The notes under the pieces: model-generated
Told to the model about the DNA's origin: nothing
The model's database searches: none
The model's input: the letters and a program-made list of their open reading frames with translations, nothing else
Shown: positions 53,796-62,829 of the stretch, piece after piece
Layout of the letters: each line of letters begins with the position of its first letter
Position numbering within the stretch: position 1 is the first letter of the stretch
Assembly (NCBI RefSeq): GCF_904846315.1
Contig: NZ_CAJHAF010000001.1
Location: forward strand, 1,426,001-1,490,000
DNA: 64,000 bases
Direction of reading: 5' to 3'
Source: Psychrobacter jeotgali
GTDB lineage: Bacteria; Pseudomonadota; Gammaproteobacteria; Pseudomonadales; Moraxellaceae
Program-made: the position numbers and the translations under genes

Positions 53796-54278
53796 ATGAG
53801 AGAACGTTATGCAAGTGGTATCAGTGATGAAACTGCAAAAAAAGTTATTGATATCCTTAATAAAAACTTAGCCAACGTCATCGATTTGACTTTAGATGGC
53901 AAGCAGTGCCACTGGAATCTACAAGGCACTGGATTTATCGGTGTACATCAGCTACTAGATGAAACCACAGCACGTATCCGTGAAATCTCAGATACTATCG
54001 CTGAACGTGTAGTGATTTTGGGCGGTAAAGCAAATGGTATCTCTAGCCGTGTTGCCGAAGACTCTATTTTAAAACCTTATCCTACGGACATTACTGAAGT
54101 AGATGAGCATGTTCGTGAGATCACATCTCGCTATAAAACAGTAGCCGAAGCCCTACGTGAAGCTATTGATGCTGTAGGAGATGCAGGCGATGAAGATACT
54201 GCCGACTTGCTAACAGAAGCTAGCCGTATCATTGATAAAGACGCATGGTTTATTGGTGCTAACGCTCCAAAAAAATAA
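53796..54278 (+). CDS. Dps-family ferritin-like protein
   Basis: Dps proteins form 12-subunit cages that oxidise ferrous iron with hydrogen peroxide and protect DNA. The 160-residue protein contains the intersubunit ferroxidase ligands in GKQCHWNLQGTGFIGVHQLLDETTARIREISDTIAERV (quoted in parts: HW, then H, D and E in the standard spacing). It is closest to the shorter, Dps-like proteins with EDTADLLTEASRIIDKDAWFIGA at the C-terminus. AAAGGAGCAAAAT is a very strong ribosome binding site, consistent with high expression. A terminator follows at 54311. Confidence 0.92.
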   Translation: MRERYASGISDETAKKVIDILNKNLANVIDLTLDGKQCHWNLQGTGFIGVHQLLDETTARIREISDTIAERVVILGGKANGISSRVAEDSILKPYPTDITEVDEHVREITSRYKTVAEALREAIDAVGDAGDEDTADLLTEASRIIDKDAWFIGANAPKK

Positions 54279-54310
54279 GATAACATTAAGTAAATATTTA
54301 TTTCATGACC

Positions 54311-54342
54311 AAAAGGCTGCCTTAAGAGGTAGCCTTTTTTTA
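54311..54342 (+). terminator. rho-independent terminator of dps
   Basis: AAAGGCTGCC and GGTAGCCTTT pair with one mismatch around loop TTAAGA and continue into a T-run. Confidence 0.85.
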
Positions 54343-54456
54343 TAGTTTACAGTTTTAGACCACCACATAGTATTAAGTAGTGCTATCATATACAATACCT
54401 ATCATTAGATAAACTAACAATAGATGCAGCACTTACAATTAAAATAGGAGGTAATT

Positions 54457-55437
54457 ATGGGCTTACTCGTTAATGGTAAATGGCAAGACCAATGGTACGA
54501 TACGGATGCTAGTGGCGGACGTTTTCAGCGTGAAGAGTCGGGGTTTAGAAACTGGATTACCAAAGATGGTAGCGCAGGCCCATCAGGTTCTGGCGGATTC
54601 AAAGCTGAACCCAATCGTTATCATTTGTACGTGTCTTTAGCTTGTCCTTGGGCACACCGCACGATGATATACCGTAAGCTAAAAGGGCTTGAGGATATGA
54701 TCTCCATCTCTGCGGTTCATCCCTTTATGCGTGAGCATGGCTGGACGTTTGCAGAAGGTACAGGCGTAATCTCCGATCCTATCTTCAACGCCGACTACAT
54801 GCACCAGATTTATACCGCAGCAAAATCTGATTATACTGGACGTGTGACTGTACCCGTATTATGGGATAAAAAGACCAATACTATCGTCAGTAATGAATCT
54901 TCTGAGATCATTCGTATGTTTAATTCTGCCTTTGATGACGTTGGGGCTTTACCAGTTGACTTTTTGCCCTCAAAGCTAGTCGATGAGATTGATGAGCTGA
55001 ACGCTTTTATTTACCCTAAAGTCAATAATGGTGTTTATCGCTCAGGCTTTGCCACCACTCAAGAAGCTTATGAAGAAGCGGTTACTGAGTTGTTTGAAGC
55101 GTTAGATACTTTAGAGAAACGCTTAGCAGATAAACGTTACCTTACCGGTAATACAATAACCGAAGCCGATTGGCGCTTGTTTACAACGTTAGTGCGCTTT
55201 GATCCGGTTTATGTCGGTCATTTTAAATGCAACATTCGCCGTATTGTCGATTATCCAAATCTATGGGGTTATGTGCGTGATTTATACCAAGTACCAGGTA
55301 TTGCAGAGACCGTAAATATGGATCACATCAAGACTCACTATTATGCTAGCCACGATACTATCAATCCAACAGAGATTGTGCCGGTTGGCCCTGCTATTGA
55401 CTTTGATAGCTCCCATGATCGTGCACATCTATCATAA
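54457..55437 (+). CDS. yqjG: glutathionyl-hydroquinone reductase (YqjG/Xi-class glutathione transferase)
   Basis: This enzyme reduces S-glutathionyl-hydroquinones with glutathione. The 326-residue protein has the N-terminal FRNWITKDG and the thioredoxin-like domain with the catalytic cysteine motif SLACPWAHRTMI, then ISAVHPFMREHGW. The Xi-class helical domain carries FIYPKVNNGVYRSGFATTQEAYEEAV, LTGNTITEADWRLFTTLVRFDPVYVGHFKCN and PGIAETVNMDHIKTHYYASH (the last two in parts). AATAGGAGGTAATT before the ATG is a near-perfect Shine-Dalgarno sequence. It ends in a strong terminator. Confidence 0.94.
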   Translation: MGLLVNGKWQDQWYDTDASGGRFQREESGFRNWITKDGSAGPSGSGGFKAEPNRYHLYVSLACPWAHRTMIYRKLKGLEDMISISAVHPFMREHGWTFAEGTGVISDPIFNADYMHQIYTAAKSDYTGRVTVPVLWDKKTNTIVSNESSEIIRMFNSAFDDVGALPVDFLPSKLVDEIDELNAFIYPKVNNGVYRSGFATTQEAYEEAVTELFEALDTLEKRLADKRYLTGNTITEADWRLFTTLVRFDPVYVGHFKCNIRRIVDYPNLWGYVRDLYQVPGIAETVNMDHIKTHYYASHDTINPTEIVPVGPAIDFDSSHDRAHLS

Positions 55438-55462
55438 ATTAAGCTCGCAAGCAGACTATCAG

Positions 55463-55505
55463 AAAGAAGCCTCAAATTACTCTATAGTTTGAGGCTTCTT
55501 TTTTA
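55463..55505. terminator. bidirectional terminator between yqjG-like and CDF genes
   Basis: AAAGAAGCCTCAAA and TTTGAGGCTTCTTT form a 14-bp perfect stem with an 11-nt loop and flanking T-run, serving the convergent CDF gene as well. Confidence 0.9.
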
Positions 55506-55532
55506 TATTATAATCTCTCAATCAGTGCTCTT

Positions 55533-56603
55533 CTAAACCGCTTGTTTGCTATCCAAACTCAAAAGACTGTCATTAGGCGCTGATAACGTCAAGATAGCTT
55601 CTTGAAATAACGGATTAGCACGGAATTGATTTTCAATAATTTCAAACTTTTCAGCAATATTTTTCTCTCGCTGATTATCTTTAATATCCACTGCTGCTAC
55701 CATAAATATCTTTTTAGGCCCTACCCATTCTAAATGTAGATAAGAGACGCTATCAATGTCAGGGTGACTAAGTAGTTCTCCTAGCACGTAGCGGTGCATA
55801 CTATCAGATACTTTATGTCCGACTAAAAAATCACGATTACGACTGATCAAAAATATCGCTACTGCGCCTAATAAGAGACCAACGATAATAGAGCCGAGCG
55901 CATCCCAAAATGGTTGTCCAGTGTAAGCATGCATACCCATAGCGGCAGCCGCAATAACCAAACCTATGACCGCCGCTAAATCTTCGAAGAATACCCCACG
56001 TAGTGTTGGATTAGAAGTATCGACAACATAGCCAATCGCACTTATGTTTAATTGCTCTCCGTGCTTTTTACTTTGCAAATAAGCTTGCACTAATGAGAAA
56101 CCCTCGAGCACAAAAGCTACTGCTAAAATAATAAAACCAATCGTATAGTTGGTTTCGGTCTCCGCAGCGTTCCACTCAGTGATACCTGTATAAATGGAGA
56201 CGATAGAACCGGCCATGAACACACCAAATGCGGCAATCATCGACCAGACATAAGACTCCTTGCCATAACCTAAAGGGTGGCTTTTGTCCGCAGGTTTGAC
56301 CGCCTTTTTTTCAGCGACAATAAGCAGGGCACCATTACCTGCATCTGCCCAAGAATGCGCCGACTCCGCTATCATAGAAGCAGAACCAGTCATAAATGCG
56401 GCAATAGTTTTGGCAATAGCAATAATAAGGTTGGCACCTACTGCTATTAGCACTGTCACTAATGAGCTTGAATTTTTATTATCATCGTTAGACTCAGGTT
56501 CGCCATTATTAGGCTGACCTGCACCGCGTGCACCTGAAGTGGTTGGTTTTGATGTTTCATCAAGATGAAGTTGAGGGTTGGCGATAGAAGGCTTTAAACT
56601 CAT
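55533..56603 (-). CDS. cation diffusion facilitator (CDF) transporter, SLC30A9/ZnT9-like
   Basis: CDF proteins export zinc, cobalt or other divalent cations by proton antiport. The 356-residue protein has a polar N-terminal tail of about 45 residues, then six helices. The metal site in helix 2 is AESAHSWADAGNGALL (His and Asp), and helix 5 carries FFEDLAAVIGLVIAAA, that is Glu-Asp where the main CDF groups have His-Asp. This His/Asp plus Glu/Asp arrangement matches the ZnT9-like subgroup. The C-terminal cytoplasmic domain shows VSYLHLEWVGPKKIFMVAAVDI. It stands alone with its own terminator. Confidence 0.9.
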   Translation of the reverse strand: MSLKPSIANPQLHLDETSKPTTSGARGAGQPNNGEPESNDDNKNSSSLVTVLIAVGANLIIAIAKTIAAFMTGSASMIAESAHSWADAGNGALLIVAEKKAVKPADKSHPLGYGKESYVWSMIAAFGVFMAGSIVSIYTGITEWNAAETETNYTIGFIILAVAFVLEGFSLVQAYLQSKKHGEQLNISAIGYVVDTSNPTLRGVFFEDLAAVIGLVIAAAAMGMHAYTGQPFWDALGSIIVGLLLGAVAIFLISRNRDFLVGHKVSDSMHRYVLGELLSHPDIDSVSYLHLEWVGPKKIFMVAAVDIKDNQREKNIAEKFEIIENQFRANPLFQEAILTLSAPNDSLLSLDSKQAV

Positions 56604-56821
56604 AATAAGCTCAATAAAAGGGTTACTGTCATGGCAAATTAATTATAATTTGGCATAATAAACTAAAGAGTATTTAGGGAAATAGAATTAGCCTAAAATA
56701 ATTACCCTGCAAGAACAGTAACTTTTTTAATGAATCATGTTTGAGATATTTAATTTTTACTACTTTTAGTAGTTCTTATTGACCGTATTAGTAGATTTTC
56801 TAACGATGTTGCTATTTGATT

Positions 56822-57337
56822 TTAAAAACTATCTAAATCACAACTAGGACGATCTGAGCTTTGCATACGCAAGTTTTTACGCTCTTCTGCGGCGTCAAAA
56901 CGACACTGCTGCAAGTCGCTCTTGATATCGAGTGGTGGAACAGGTGTAGGCTTGCCATTGTCATCTATAGCTACCATGGTAAAGTAACAACTGTTGGTAT
57001 GACGAATGGTGCGTGCACGCACGTCTTCTGCTTCTACCCGAATCCCAATCTCCATAGAAGTTTTGCCAACGTAGTTAACACTAGCAGCAAAGGTGACCAG
57101 TTCACCGACATAAATAGGCTCACGGAACATCACTTGGTCAACAGATAGAGTTACTACGTAATGACCACTATAACGGCTGGCGCAAGCGTAAGCTACTTGG
57201 TCTAGCATTTTTAGCAGATCGCCACCATGGACGTTACCGATGAAGTTTGCCATATCAGGCGTCATAAGCACTGACATATATAATTCATGGTTTAAAGGCG
57301 CTTTTTTAGCCGTTGAAGTGGTATTGTACTGTGCCAT
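56822..57337 (-). CDS. acyl-CoA thioesterase, YciA/hotdog family
   Basis: A 171-residue hotdog-fold thioesterase. Family features are MSVLMTPDMANFIGNVHGGDLLKMLDQVAYACASRYSGHYVVTLSVDQVMFREPIYVGELVTF (in parts: GNVHGGDLLKMLD holds the catalytic Asp) and TSMEIGIRVEAED. It hydrolyses acyl-CoA thioesters, chain length unknown. GCTTACAAGGAATATT before the ATG is a good ribosome binding site. It lies 120 bp downstream of the lipid-modification cluster on the same strand, possibly by coincidence. Confidence 0.92.
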   Translation of the reverse strand: MAQYNTTSTAKKAPLNHELYMSVLMTPDMANFIGNVHGGDLLKMLDQVAYACASRYSGHYVVTLSVDQVMFREPIYVGELVTFAASVNYVGKTSMEIGIRVEAEDVRARTIRHTNSCYFTMVAIDDNGKPTPVPPLDIKSDLQQCRFDAAEERKNLRMQSSDRPSCDLDSF

Positions 57338-57457
57338 AATATTCCTTGTAAGCGGTTATTAATTGAAAGTAATCTCTAAATATAAACCAGTGTAGCGCAA
57401 ACTACTCACCTGATGACAGTGTCTTGTCGGTCATAAATTAGAGATACTGACTCTAAT

Positions 57458-57868
57458 TTAGCTTAACCAATGAAAGCGATACGCCAACCACGCCACAATA
57501 GCACTGACCGTACCTGTCAATAACCCACCCCAGATGAAGTCCACCACCGCGGCATCTAAAGTATAACCTTTGAACAGTGCTAAGCTGGTAAAGTCATAAG
57601 TACCATACGCCATCAACCCTATTAGACCGCCCAACAGGAAAATATGGCCAATGGAAGCATTGGCTTTGATTTGTGGGTATAAAATCAACAGACATAGCGC
57701 CAATAAATAAAACATATAAAACACGCCAGCAGCGACCATATTGGGCTCATCAGCTAGCAAATGGCCGATGCGTTTTTCATAAAATAAGCCTGTCATAGTT
57801 TTGAGCCAAACCGCATCAATACCCAAAAATATCGCCACAGCAGCGAGATATATATAAACATAACCCAT
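57458..57868 (-). CDS. DUF2177 family membrane protein
   Basis: A 136-residue protein with four helices. It begins YVYIYLAAVAIFLGIDAVWLKTM and contains GGLIGLMAYGTYDFTSLALFKGYTLDAAVVDFIWGGLLTGTVSA (in parts), the DUF2177 signature. Function unproven. It starts 12 bp after the Cfa-like gene ends, so the two are surely co-transcribed, which suggests a role in membrane-lipid modification or in anchoring the enzymes. Confidence 0.88.
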   Translation of the reverse strand: MGYVYIYLAAVAIFLGIDAVWLKTMTGLFYEKRIGHLLADEPNMVAAGVFYMFYLLALCLLILYPQIKANASIGHIFLLGGLIGLMAYGTYDFTSLALFKGYTLDAAVVDFIWGGLLTGTVSAIVAWLAYRFHWLS

Positions 57869-57880
57869 GATAAAATCCTT

Positions 57881-59371
57881 TTATGTGATGGTTATTTGTT
57901 CATCGCAACATTTTGGAAAACTAGGATAAAGCTCTTTAGCTACTCCATGAGCTGCTGGCAAATCAGAAAAATGCAGCGTATCGATATTATCAGGCTTCAC
58001 CGCAGTCACTTGCACCACGCCTATTGTGCGCTCCAAAAACCCACCTTCACAGTAGCAGAAGTAAAACTCCCACAAACGGATAAAGGCCTCATCATAGCCA
58101 AGCGCTTTTATTTGCTCATGCTGTGCCATAAACGCAGCACGCCAATCACGCAAAGTGTAGGCATAGTCAAAACCATAATCGTGTAATTGCTTGATGACCA
58201 TGTCGGTCTGTTCGGTAAATTGGATGGTTAGCTCTTGATTGGATAGCAAACAGCCACCTGGGAAAATGTGGGTCTGGATAAAATCCACTGACTCTAGATA
58301 GCTCTTATAATTTTGGTCATTAAAGGTAATGGCTTGCAAAACCATCAGCCCTGTTGGCTTAAGCAAGCTATTACATTTAGCAAAAAAGGTGGGCAAATAC
58401 TCATGACCCACGGCTTCAATCATCTCAATGCTCACCAGTTTGTCATATTGCCCAGTTAGCTTGCGATAATCTTGTTTTAATAGCGTAATTTTATTAGATA
58501 ACCCCGCTGCTTTAACACGGCGCTCTGCCTCTTTGAATTGCGCATCCGATATCGTAGTGGTGGTCACATGACAGCCATAATGGGGGGCAGCATAAATGGC
58601 AAAACCACCCCAACCGGTGCCAATCTCAATAATCTTATCGTCAGCACTTAATTGTAAACGCTGACAAATAAGCTCAAGCTTATGCTGCTGAGCCTCGCTA
58701 AGCGAGCTATCTGCTGCTGGATAGACGGCGGATGAATACATCATTGATTCATCTAAAAACCGCTGATACATCTCGTTACCCAAATCGTAATGCGCTAAGA
58801 TATTAGACTTGGAGCCTACGGCATCATTACTACGCAGCTGATGGTTGGCTTTTTCAAACGCCTTACTGATACCAGCAAAACGGTTCTCAAGCTTATTTAA
58901 TACCGCTAAATTACGCGCCGCCAAACGTATCAGTCCGGTCAAGTCATCAGTGTCCCACTGGCCTTCAATATAGCTATCAGCAAGGGCAATCGAACCCCCC
59001 AAAAGCAGTCTACGATAGACCCTGCTATCATGAAGCGTCAAGGTCACATGTAGAGAATGCCGACCTACCTTAGAGCTGGTGAGCTGAGCTGGCTGCTGCT
59101 CTTTTTTGCCGATTGCAGAGTCTTTGACAGGCTCACCAAAGATTTGACCAAAAGTTTGCTGGCTTGGTGCAGCCTGGCCGAAGTTCTCTATGAGGGTTAA
59201 GCTCCCAAACTGCAGATGCTTTAAAGCGCGAAATATCGCCTTTCTAGCCAAATAATTTAGGCTTTGGTTAACTGGTTTTAAAGCGGTGCTGGTACTTATC
59301 GTTTGGCTAATCTTGGCACTGAGCTTTTCTATTTTTGAGGTCGGCGTACGATCGGTTGGGCGTGCGGCCAT
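57881..59371 (-). CDS. cyclopropane-fatty-acyl-phospholipid synthase-family SAM methyltransferase
   Basis: Cfa-type enzymes transfer a methyl group from SAM to the double bond of membrane phospholipid acyl chains. The 496-residue protein has an N-terminal lipid-binding part (GSIALADSYIEGQWDTDDLTGLIRL) and the SAM-binding motif EIGTGWGGFAIYAA near residue 248. The Cfa signatures NILAHYDLGNEMYQRFLDESMMYSSAVY and IFPGGCLLS also appear (both in parts), with FYFCYCEGGFLERTIGVVQV at the C-terminus. It is about 110 residues longer than E. coli Cfa, mainly at the N-terminus. Together with its DUF1365, FAD-oxidoreductase, SDR and DUF2177 neighbours it belongs to a cluster known in other proteobacteria, often under stress-sigma control; no sigma factor gene is seen here. 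Confidence 0.9.
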   Translation of the reverse strand: MAARPTDRTPTSKIEKLSAKISQTISTSTALKPVNQSLNYLARKAIFRALKHLQFGSLTLIENFGQAAPSQQTFGQIFGEPVKDSAIGKKEQQPAQLTSSKVGRHSLHVTLTLHDSRVYRRLLLGGSIALADSYIEGQWDTDDLTGLIRLAARNLAVLNKLENRFAGISKAFEKANHQLRSNDAVGSKSNILAHYDLGNEMYQRFLDESMMYSSAVYPAADSSLSEAQQHKLELICQRLQLSADDKIIEIGTGWGGFAIYAAPHYGCHVTTTTISDAQFKEAERRVKAAGLSNKITLLKQDYRKLTGQYDKLVSIEMIEAVGHEYLPTFFAKCNSLLKPTGLMVLQAITFNDQNYKSYLESVDFIQTHIFPGGCLLSNQELTIQFTEQTDMVIKQLHDYGFDYAYTLRDWRAAFMAQHEQIKALGYDEAFIRLWEFYFCYCEGGFLERTIGVVQVTAVKPDNIDTLHFSDLPAAHGVAKELYPSFPKCCDEQITIT

Positions 59372-59688
59372 GCTGCTAGTATCCTTTTGTGATAGCGTAA
59401 ATAAATTTATTACCCACTATTTTTATAGACTTTTCCTTGAAATACTGTATTTGCAGCGTTATAGCTAATAGTTAGCTAAATACTATCTAGCACAAATATT
59501 TATAGTCAATTGAAAACAAACTGTTATAGATTTAAGTGCGCTACTGGTATAAATTTTACTTGCTGGCTGCTTGCGTATACTTCACAGAGGCTGCGCAACC
59601 CATATTTAAAAAAAGCATCCCAGCAGCGCTATCTCATTTTTAAAGTGCATCGACTCTACTTAGGTCAAACATTACTTTTTGATACCTT
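59372..59688. other. intergenic region in the lipid-modification cluster
   Basis: 317 bp without a gene. It holds a palindromic repeat copy at 59536-59630 and the motif TTTTAAAGTGCATCGACTCTAC at 59638, split here as TTTTAAAGTG, CATCGACT and CTAC, which also occurs near 18663 with two base differences. No open frame has a ribosome binding site. Confidence 0.6.
59536..59630. repeat. intergenic palindromic repeat, copy 1
   Basis: The element begins GTGCGCTACTGGTATAAATT and ends ATCCCAGCAGCGCT, with complementary ends (CGCTACTGG/CCCAGCAGCG, one mismatch). Internal TTTTACTTGC, GCTGC and AGAGGCTGCGCAA are shared with copies 2 and 3. Some extra A residues lengthen this copy. Confidence 0.78.
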
Positions 59689-60723
59689 TTATTTTTCTTG
59701 TTGCTGACTGTCCGCCAGCTTTTCATCGTAATTAATATAAGGGACTTTTTTGATGGCATACAGCTTAAAAGCGTGCCAATAAATACGGCTTAGTGAGGTC
59801 ATATTCATCAGTGGGTTTTTCTTTAGGCTTTGCTGAATACTTTGAGCAGTCATCATTTCGCCGGTCATTTTTATGCCTGTTTTGAGCACTTCGCCGCGCT
59901 CGTCACTGATATTGATAGCGATACGAACCTGCAAGCCATTATTTGGCTTGGTTTTTACTTTATCCTTTCCTACTTCACGCTTTGCTGCTGCATTTTTTCC
60001 TATCTCTTGTTTTACGGACACCTGCCAGCGATACAATTGGTCTATAGGATTAAATGGCGACACATGGAAGTCTTTATCGTGACAAAACTCAGTCTCTGCT
60101 CCATCCAATAAAAACCCATAATAATGACGCTTATCCCAAGGGGTGTTAGAGACCTCAGCCAATAAATGGGTCGGTGTTTGCGCCTCATCAAAACCTAAAT
60201 AAAAATTCACAGGGCTAAAATAAATACCGACATTACGGCAAACCAGCATTCCCATTATATCGCCTGTAGGAGCGCTACCCGTATGATGGATGAAGGCTTG
60301 ATTTAAACGCTGCATTAGCGCTTGCACGGGATTAACGTCGTCATCGATTTTGTTAACTGTACTGCTGCTAGTCGTCTCATTAACGCTATTTGCATTCTTT
60401 TTCTCTGGTTCCTGCAAATAATCAGCAGGGTAAAATTGCTGCAAGGCTCGGTGCTGAGCAGAAAATAACGGCAAAGCTTTTGCCAATATTTTATTAAAGG
60501 GTAGTCTGTTTAGAAGCTTATTACTCACGCTCGCATTAACTTCAGGCAGCGCCTGCCCGGCCGCCAAAGCACTAAAGTTGACCCCCCAATACCGATACGG
60601 ATAAGCAAATTTATGCACACTCGGTAATAAGCGACTGTGCCACGTCGTGCCATGAAATAGCTGATGCGGCATCGTGGCTGCGTTGGTCGCTTTATCGTTG
60701 GACGGCTGCTCTTTGGCGGGCAT
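59689..60723 (-). CDS. DUF1365 domain protein
   Basis: A 344-residue DUF1365 protein. It starts with TTWHSRLLPSVHKFAYPYRYWGVN (the domain's N-terminal motif, split as RLLPSVHKFAYPYRY), then MGMLVCRNVGIYFSPVNFYLGFD, LLAEVSNTPWDKRHYY, and DFHVSPFNPIDQLYRWQVSV. A low-complexity insertion rich in Asn, Ser and Thr lies near residues 95-120. DUF1365 proteins are consistently encoded beside FAD-dependent oxidoreductase and Cfa-like methyltransferase genes, and a role in unsaturated or methylated acyl chain modification is inferred. The ATG follows AAAGAGAACGTT. Confidence 0.9.
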   Translation of the reverse strand: MPAKEQPSNDKATNAATMPHQLFHGTTWHSRLLPSVHKFAYPYRYWGVNFSALAAGQALPEVNASVSNKLLNRLPFNKILAKALPLFSAQHRALQQFYPADYLQEPEKKNANSVNETTSSSTVNKIDDDVNPVQALMQRLNQAFIHHTGSAPTGDIMGMLVCRNVGIYFSPVNFYLGFDEAQTPTHLLAEVSNTPWDKRHYYGFLLDGAETEFCHDKDFHVSPFNPIDQLYRWQVSVKQEIGKNAAAKREVGKDKVKTKPNNGLQVRIAINISDERGEVLKTGIKMTGEMMTAQSIQQSLKKNPLMNMTSLSRIYWHAFKLYAIKKVPYINYDEKLADSQQQEK

Positions 60724-60786
60724 AACGTTCTCTTTTATGGGTTCGAGATTACTGTAGTCGGTTGAAACTGATACATAGGTTTGAAT

Positions 60787-60866
60787 GTGCTACTGGTATA
60801 AGTTTTCCTTGCTTGCTGTGCGACTCCGTCACTCCAGAGGCTGCACAAAATTCATCCCAGTAGCAC
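60787..60866. repeat. intergenic palindromic repeat, copy 2
   Basis: An 80-bp element from GTGCTACTGGTATAAG to CATCCCAGTAGCAC, whose ends are complementary (GTGCTACTGG/CCCAGTAGCAC). The middle holds TTTTCCTTGC, GCTGTGCG and AGAGGCTGCACAAAA. It lies between the FAD-oxidoreductase and DUF1365 genes. Confidence 0.82.
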
Positions 60867-60907
60867 TATGCTCTTTTTAGAATACGTCAAATATTCTAAA
60901 TAGTTCA

Positions 60908-62659
60908 TTAACTCTTTGCTTTACGGCGTCCAAATAAACCGCGCTTTTTCTTAACCGGCGTGATGCTTGCTTGTAAGGTAGCGATATAGTCTACTAGCTC
61001 TTGATTGGTGCTTGCGGTCAGGACTTGGCGCTTATTAAGGGTGCGCGAGCTTTTATCGGCTTTAACAGGCAATTCCTTATAGCGAAAAGGCGTGTGCGCC
61101 GTATCGCTGTCAGGCAAATGGCTGGGATCAACCTTGTCTTTGATATCGATGGCACTACCGAGCGCCTGACAAACCCTAAGGCCACTACGCACCCCATCTT
61201 CATGAAAGCCATTGAACCAATATGCCCCGCAAAAATGAGTGTGCGATCCATTACTAGAGATGCGAGGCCACGCGCCTTGCGCCGCTATCATCTCATTATC
61301 AAACACCGGATGACTGTAATCGATACTTTTAATAATTTGCGCCTCATCGATACCGTTATTTAAAATAACTGGATTAAGCGTGACCAAATAATTATGCTGC
61401 TTGGTTAAGCGTTGCAAAATATTCATATGATAAGTGAGTACCGGCTTTGACGCGGCTTGATTAAGTACAGGCCGCTTTGATTTTTTGCCACTTATCTCAT
61501 CCAGCTTGTTGTTTAACTTATTATTAATAAGATAATTCCAGCTCGCCCAAGCTAGCGGTTTTTTGGGTAAAACGCTGGTATCGGTATGCAAAACTGCGGT
61601 ATTTTTAGTGAAATGAAAATTCTGCAATACCTCAGTCTCATCATTACTGGCATCGCTAAGTAAACGCAGCGCCACATCTGCATGACAAGCAAAAATCACC
61701 TCATCAAATACCAGCTCTTGCAAATCATCATTGAGTTTATTAGCAACCAGTAACTTCACCTCGTTATCACGGCGACTAACCGACTGTACCGGACTGTTTA
61801 CTCGTACTGTACCACCCGCCTTTACAAAGCGCGGAATGAGCTTATTGACATACTGCTTTGAGCCGCCTTTGATGGTAAACCACTGCGGACGATTGACCAC
61901 ATCAAGCAGACCGTGATTGTCAAAAAACTGGGCGAAAAATATCAGCGGAAAATCTTGTACATCTTCAAGGCTGGTTGACCAAATAGCAGATACCATCGGC
62001 AGTAGATAGTTATCCGTAAACAGTTTGCCATAGCCCTTAGCGCTTAAATAACCGCCCAAAGTCTGCTTAGTAAAAGCACTGGTGTCTTTAGCGCTCACTC
62101 GCGCCTCGTCATAGTCTTGGCGCAGCGCTTTGATATGTTTATTAAACTGCAGAATGTCTTTGATAAATTGCCAAAACATCGGGTTTAAGACGTTTTTGCG
62201 CTGTGATAATAAGGTATTAAGGGTATGCCCATTATATTCAAAATTAAGCGCGGTGTTTTTCACCGAAAAGCTCATGTCAGTCGCTTGAAACGGCACTTGC
62301 AAATCGTGCAGCAGACGAAAAAAGTTAGGATAAGTACGCTCGTTAAAGACGATAAATCCGGTATCAATGGCGCTGGTTTCAACGTGCTTATTTTTTATAA
62401 ACGGCCACTTTACTTTTTTATCCGCTTGTAGCGCCACATCGATGGTATTAACATGTCCGCCGATATAGTCATTAGCTTCAAATAAAGTTACGTCATGCAA
62501 CTTTGCTAGATAGTGCGCACAAGTTAAACCTGACACCCCGGAACCAATAATAGCTATGCGCTTTTTAAGGTTAGCATTATCAGTGTTTTTCATTTTGCCC
62601 ACTTGATTACTCTTATGGTTACTTTTATCTTTTGCACGCTTTGAGCGGATAAATGACAT
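60908..62659 (-). CDS. FAD-dependent oxidoreductase (amine-oxidase-like) of the lipid-modification cluster
   Basis: A 583-residue flavoprotein with the FAD-binding motif IAIIGSGVSGLTCAHYLAKLHDVTLFEA (in parts), GGHVNT, DTGFIVFNERTYPNFFRLLHDL and a C-terminal CGAYWFNGFHEDGVRSGLRVCQAL. This is the NAD(P)/FAD-binding protein regularly found beside DUF1365 and Cfa-like genes. A Lys/Arg-rich tail (KKKRGLFGRRKAKS) ends the protein. The start at 62659 was chosen because AGAGAAACTGCAATT precedes it; a farther upstream GTG at 62725 lies inside the flanking repeat and another ATG at 62590 is possible. Reaction unknown; related desaturation or hydroxylation of acyl chains is conjecture. Confidence 0.87.
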   Translation of the reverse strand: MSFIRSKRAKDKSNHKSNQVGKMKNTDNANLKKRIAIIGSGVSGLTCAHYLAKLHDVTLFEANDYIGGHVNTIDVALQADKKVKWPFIKNKHVETSAIDTGFIVFNERTYPNFFRLLHDLQVPFQATDMSFSVKNTALNFEYNGHTLNTLLSQRKNVLNPMFWQFIKDILQFNKHIKALRQDYDEARVSAKDTSAFTKQTLGGYLSAKGYGKLFTDNYLLPMVSAIWSTSLEDVQDFPLIFFAQFFDNHGLLDVVNRPQWFTIKGGSKQYVNKLIPRFVKAGGTVRVNSPVQSVSRRDNEVKLLVANKLNDDLQELVFDEVIFACHADVALRLLSDASNDETEVLQNFHFTKNTAVLHTDTSVLPKKPLAWASWNYLINNKLNNKLDEISGKKSKRPVLNQAASKPVLTYHMNILQRLTKQHNYLVTLNPVILNNGIDEAQIIKSIDYSHPVFDNEMIAAQGAWPRISSNGSHTHFCGAYWFNGFHEDGVRSGLRVCQALGSAIDIKDKVDPSHLPDSDTAHTPFRYKELPVKADKSSRTLNKRQVLTASTNQELVDYIATLQASITPVKKKRGLFGRRKAKS

Positions 62660-62725
62660 AATTGCAGTTTCTCTTACTTTGGGTGTTATAGTCGATATAC
62701 AATAAAACTGATAATCTCTTACCAC

Positions 62726-62801
62726 GTGCTACTGGTAAAAATTTTACTTGCGTGCTGTGCCTACGCCGACAGAGGCTGCGCAAAATTAATACCAGTAGCA
62801 C
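62726..62801. repeat. intergenic palindromic repeat, copy 3
   Basis: A 76-bp element from GTGCTACTGGTAAAAATT to ATACCAGTAGCAC. The ends GTGCTACTGGTA and TACCAGTAGCAC are perfectly complementary over 12 bp. The middle holds TTTTACTTGCGTGCTG and AGAGGCTGCGCAAAA. It lies between the SDR and FAD-oxidoreductase genes. Confidence 0.85.
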
Positions 62802-62829
62802 TGTATCGTTTGTGATATTTTTGACTCTA

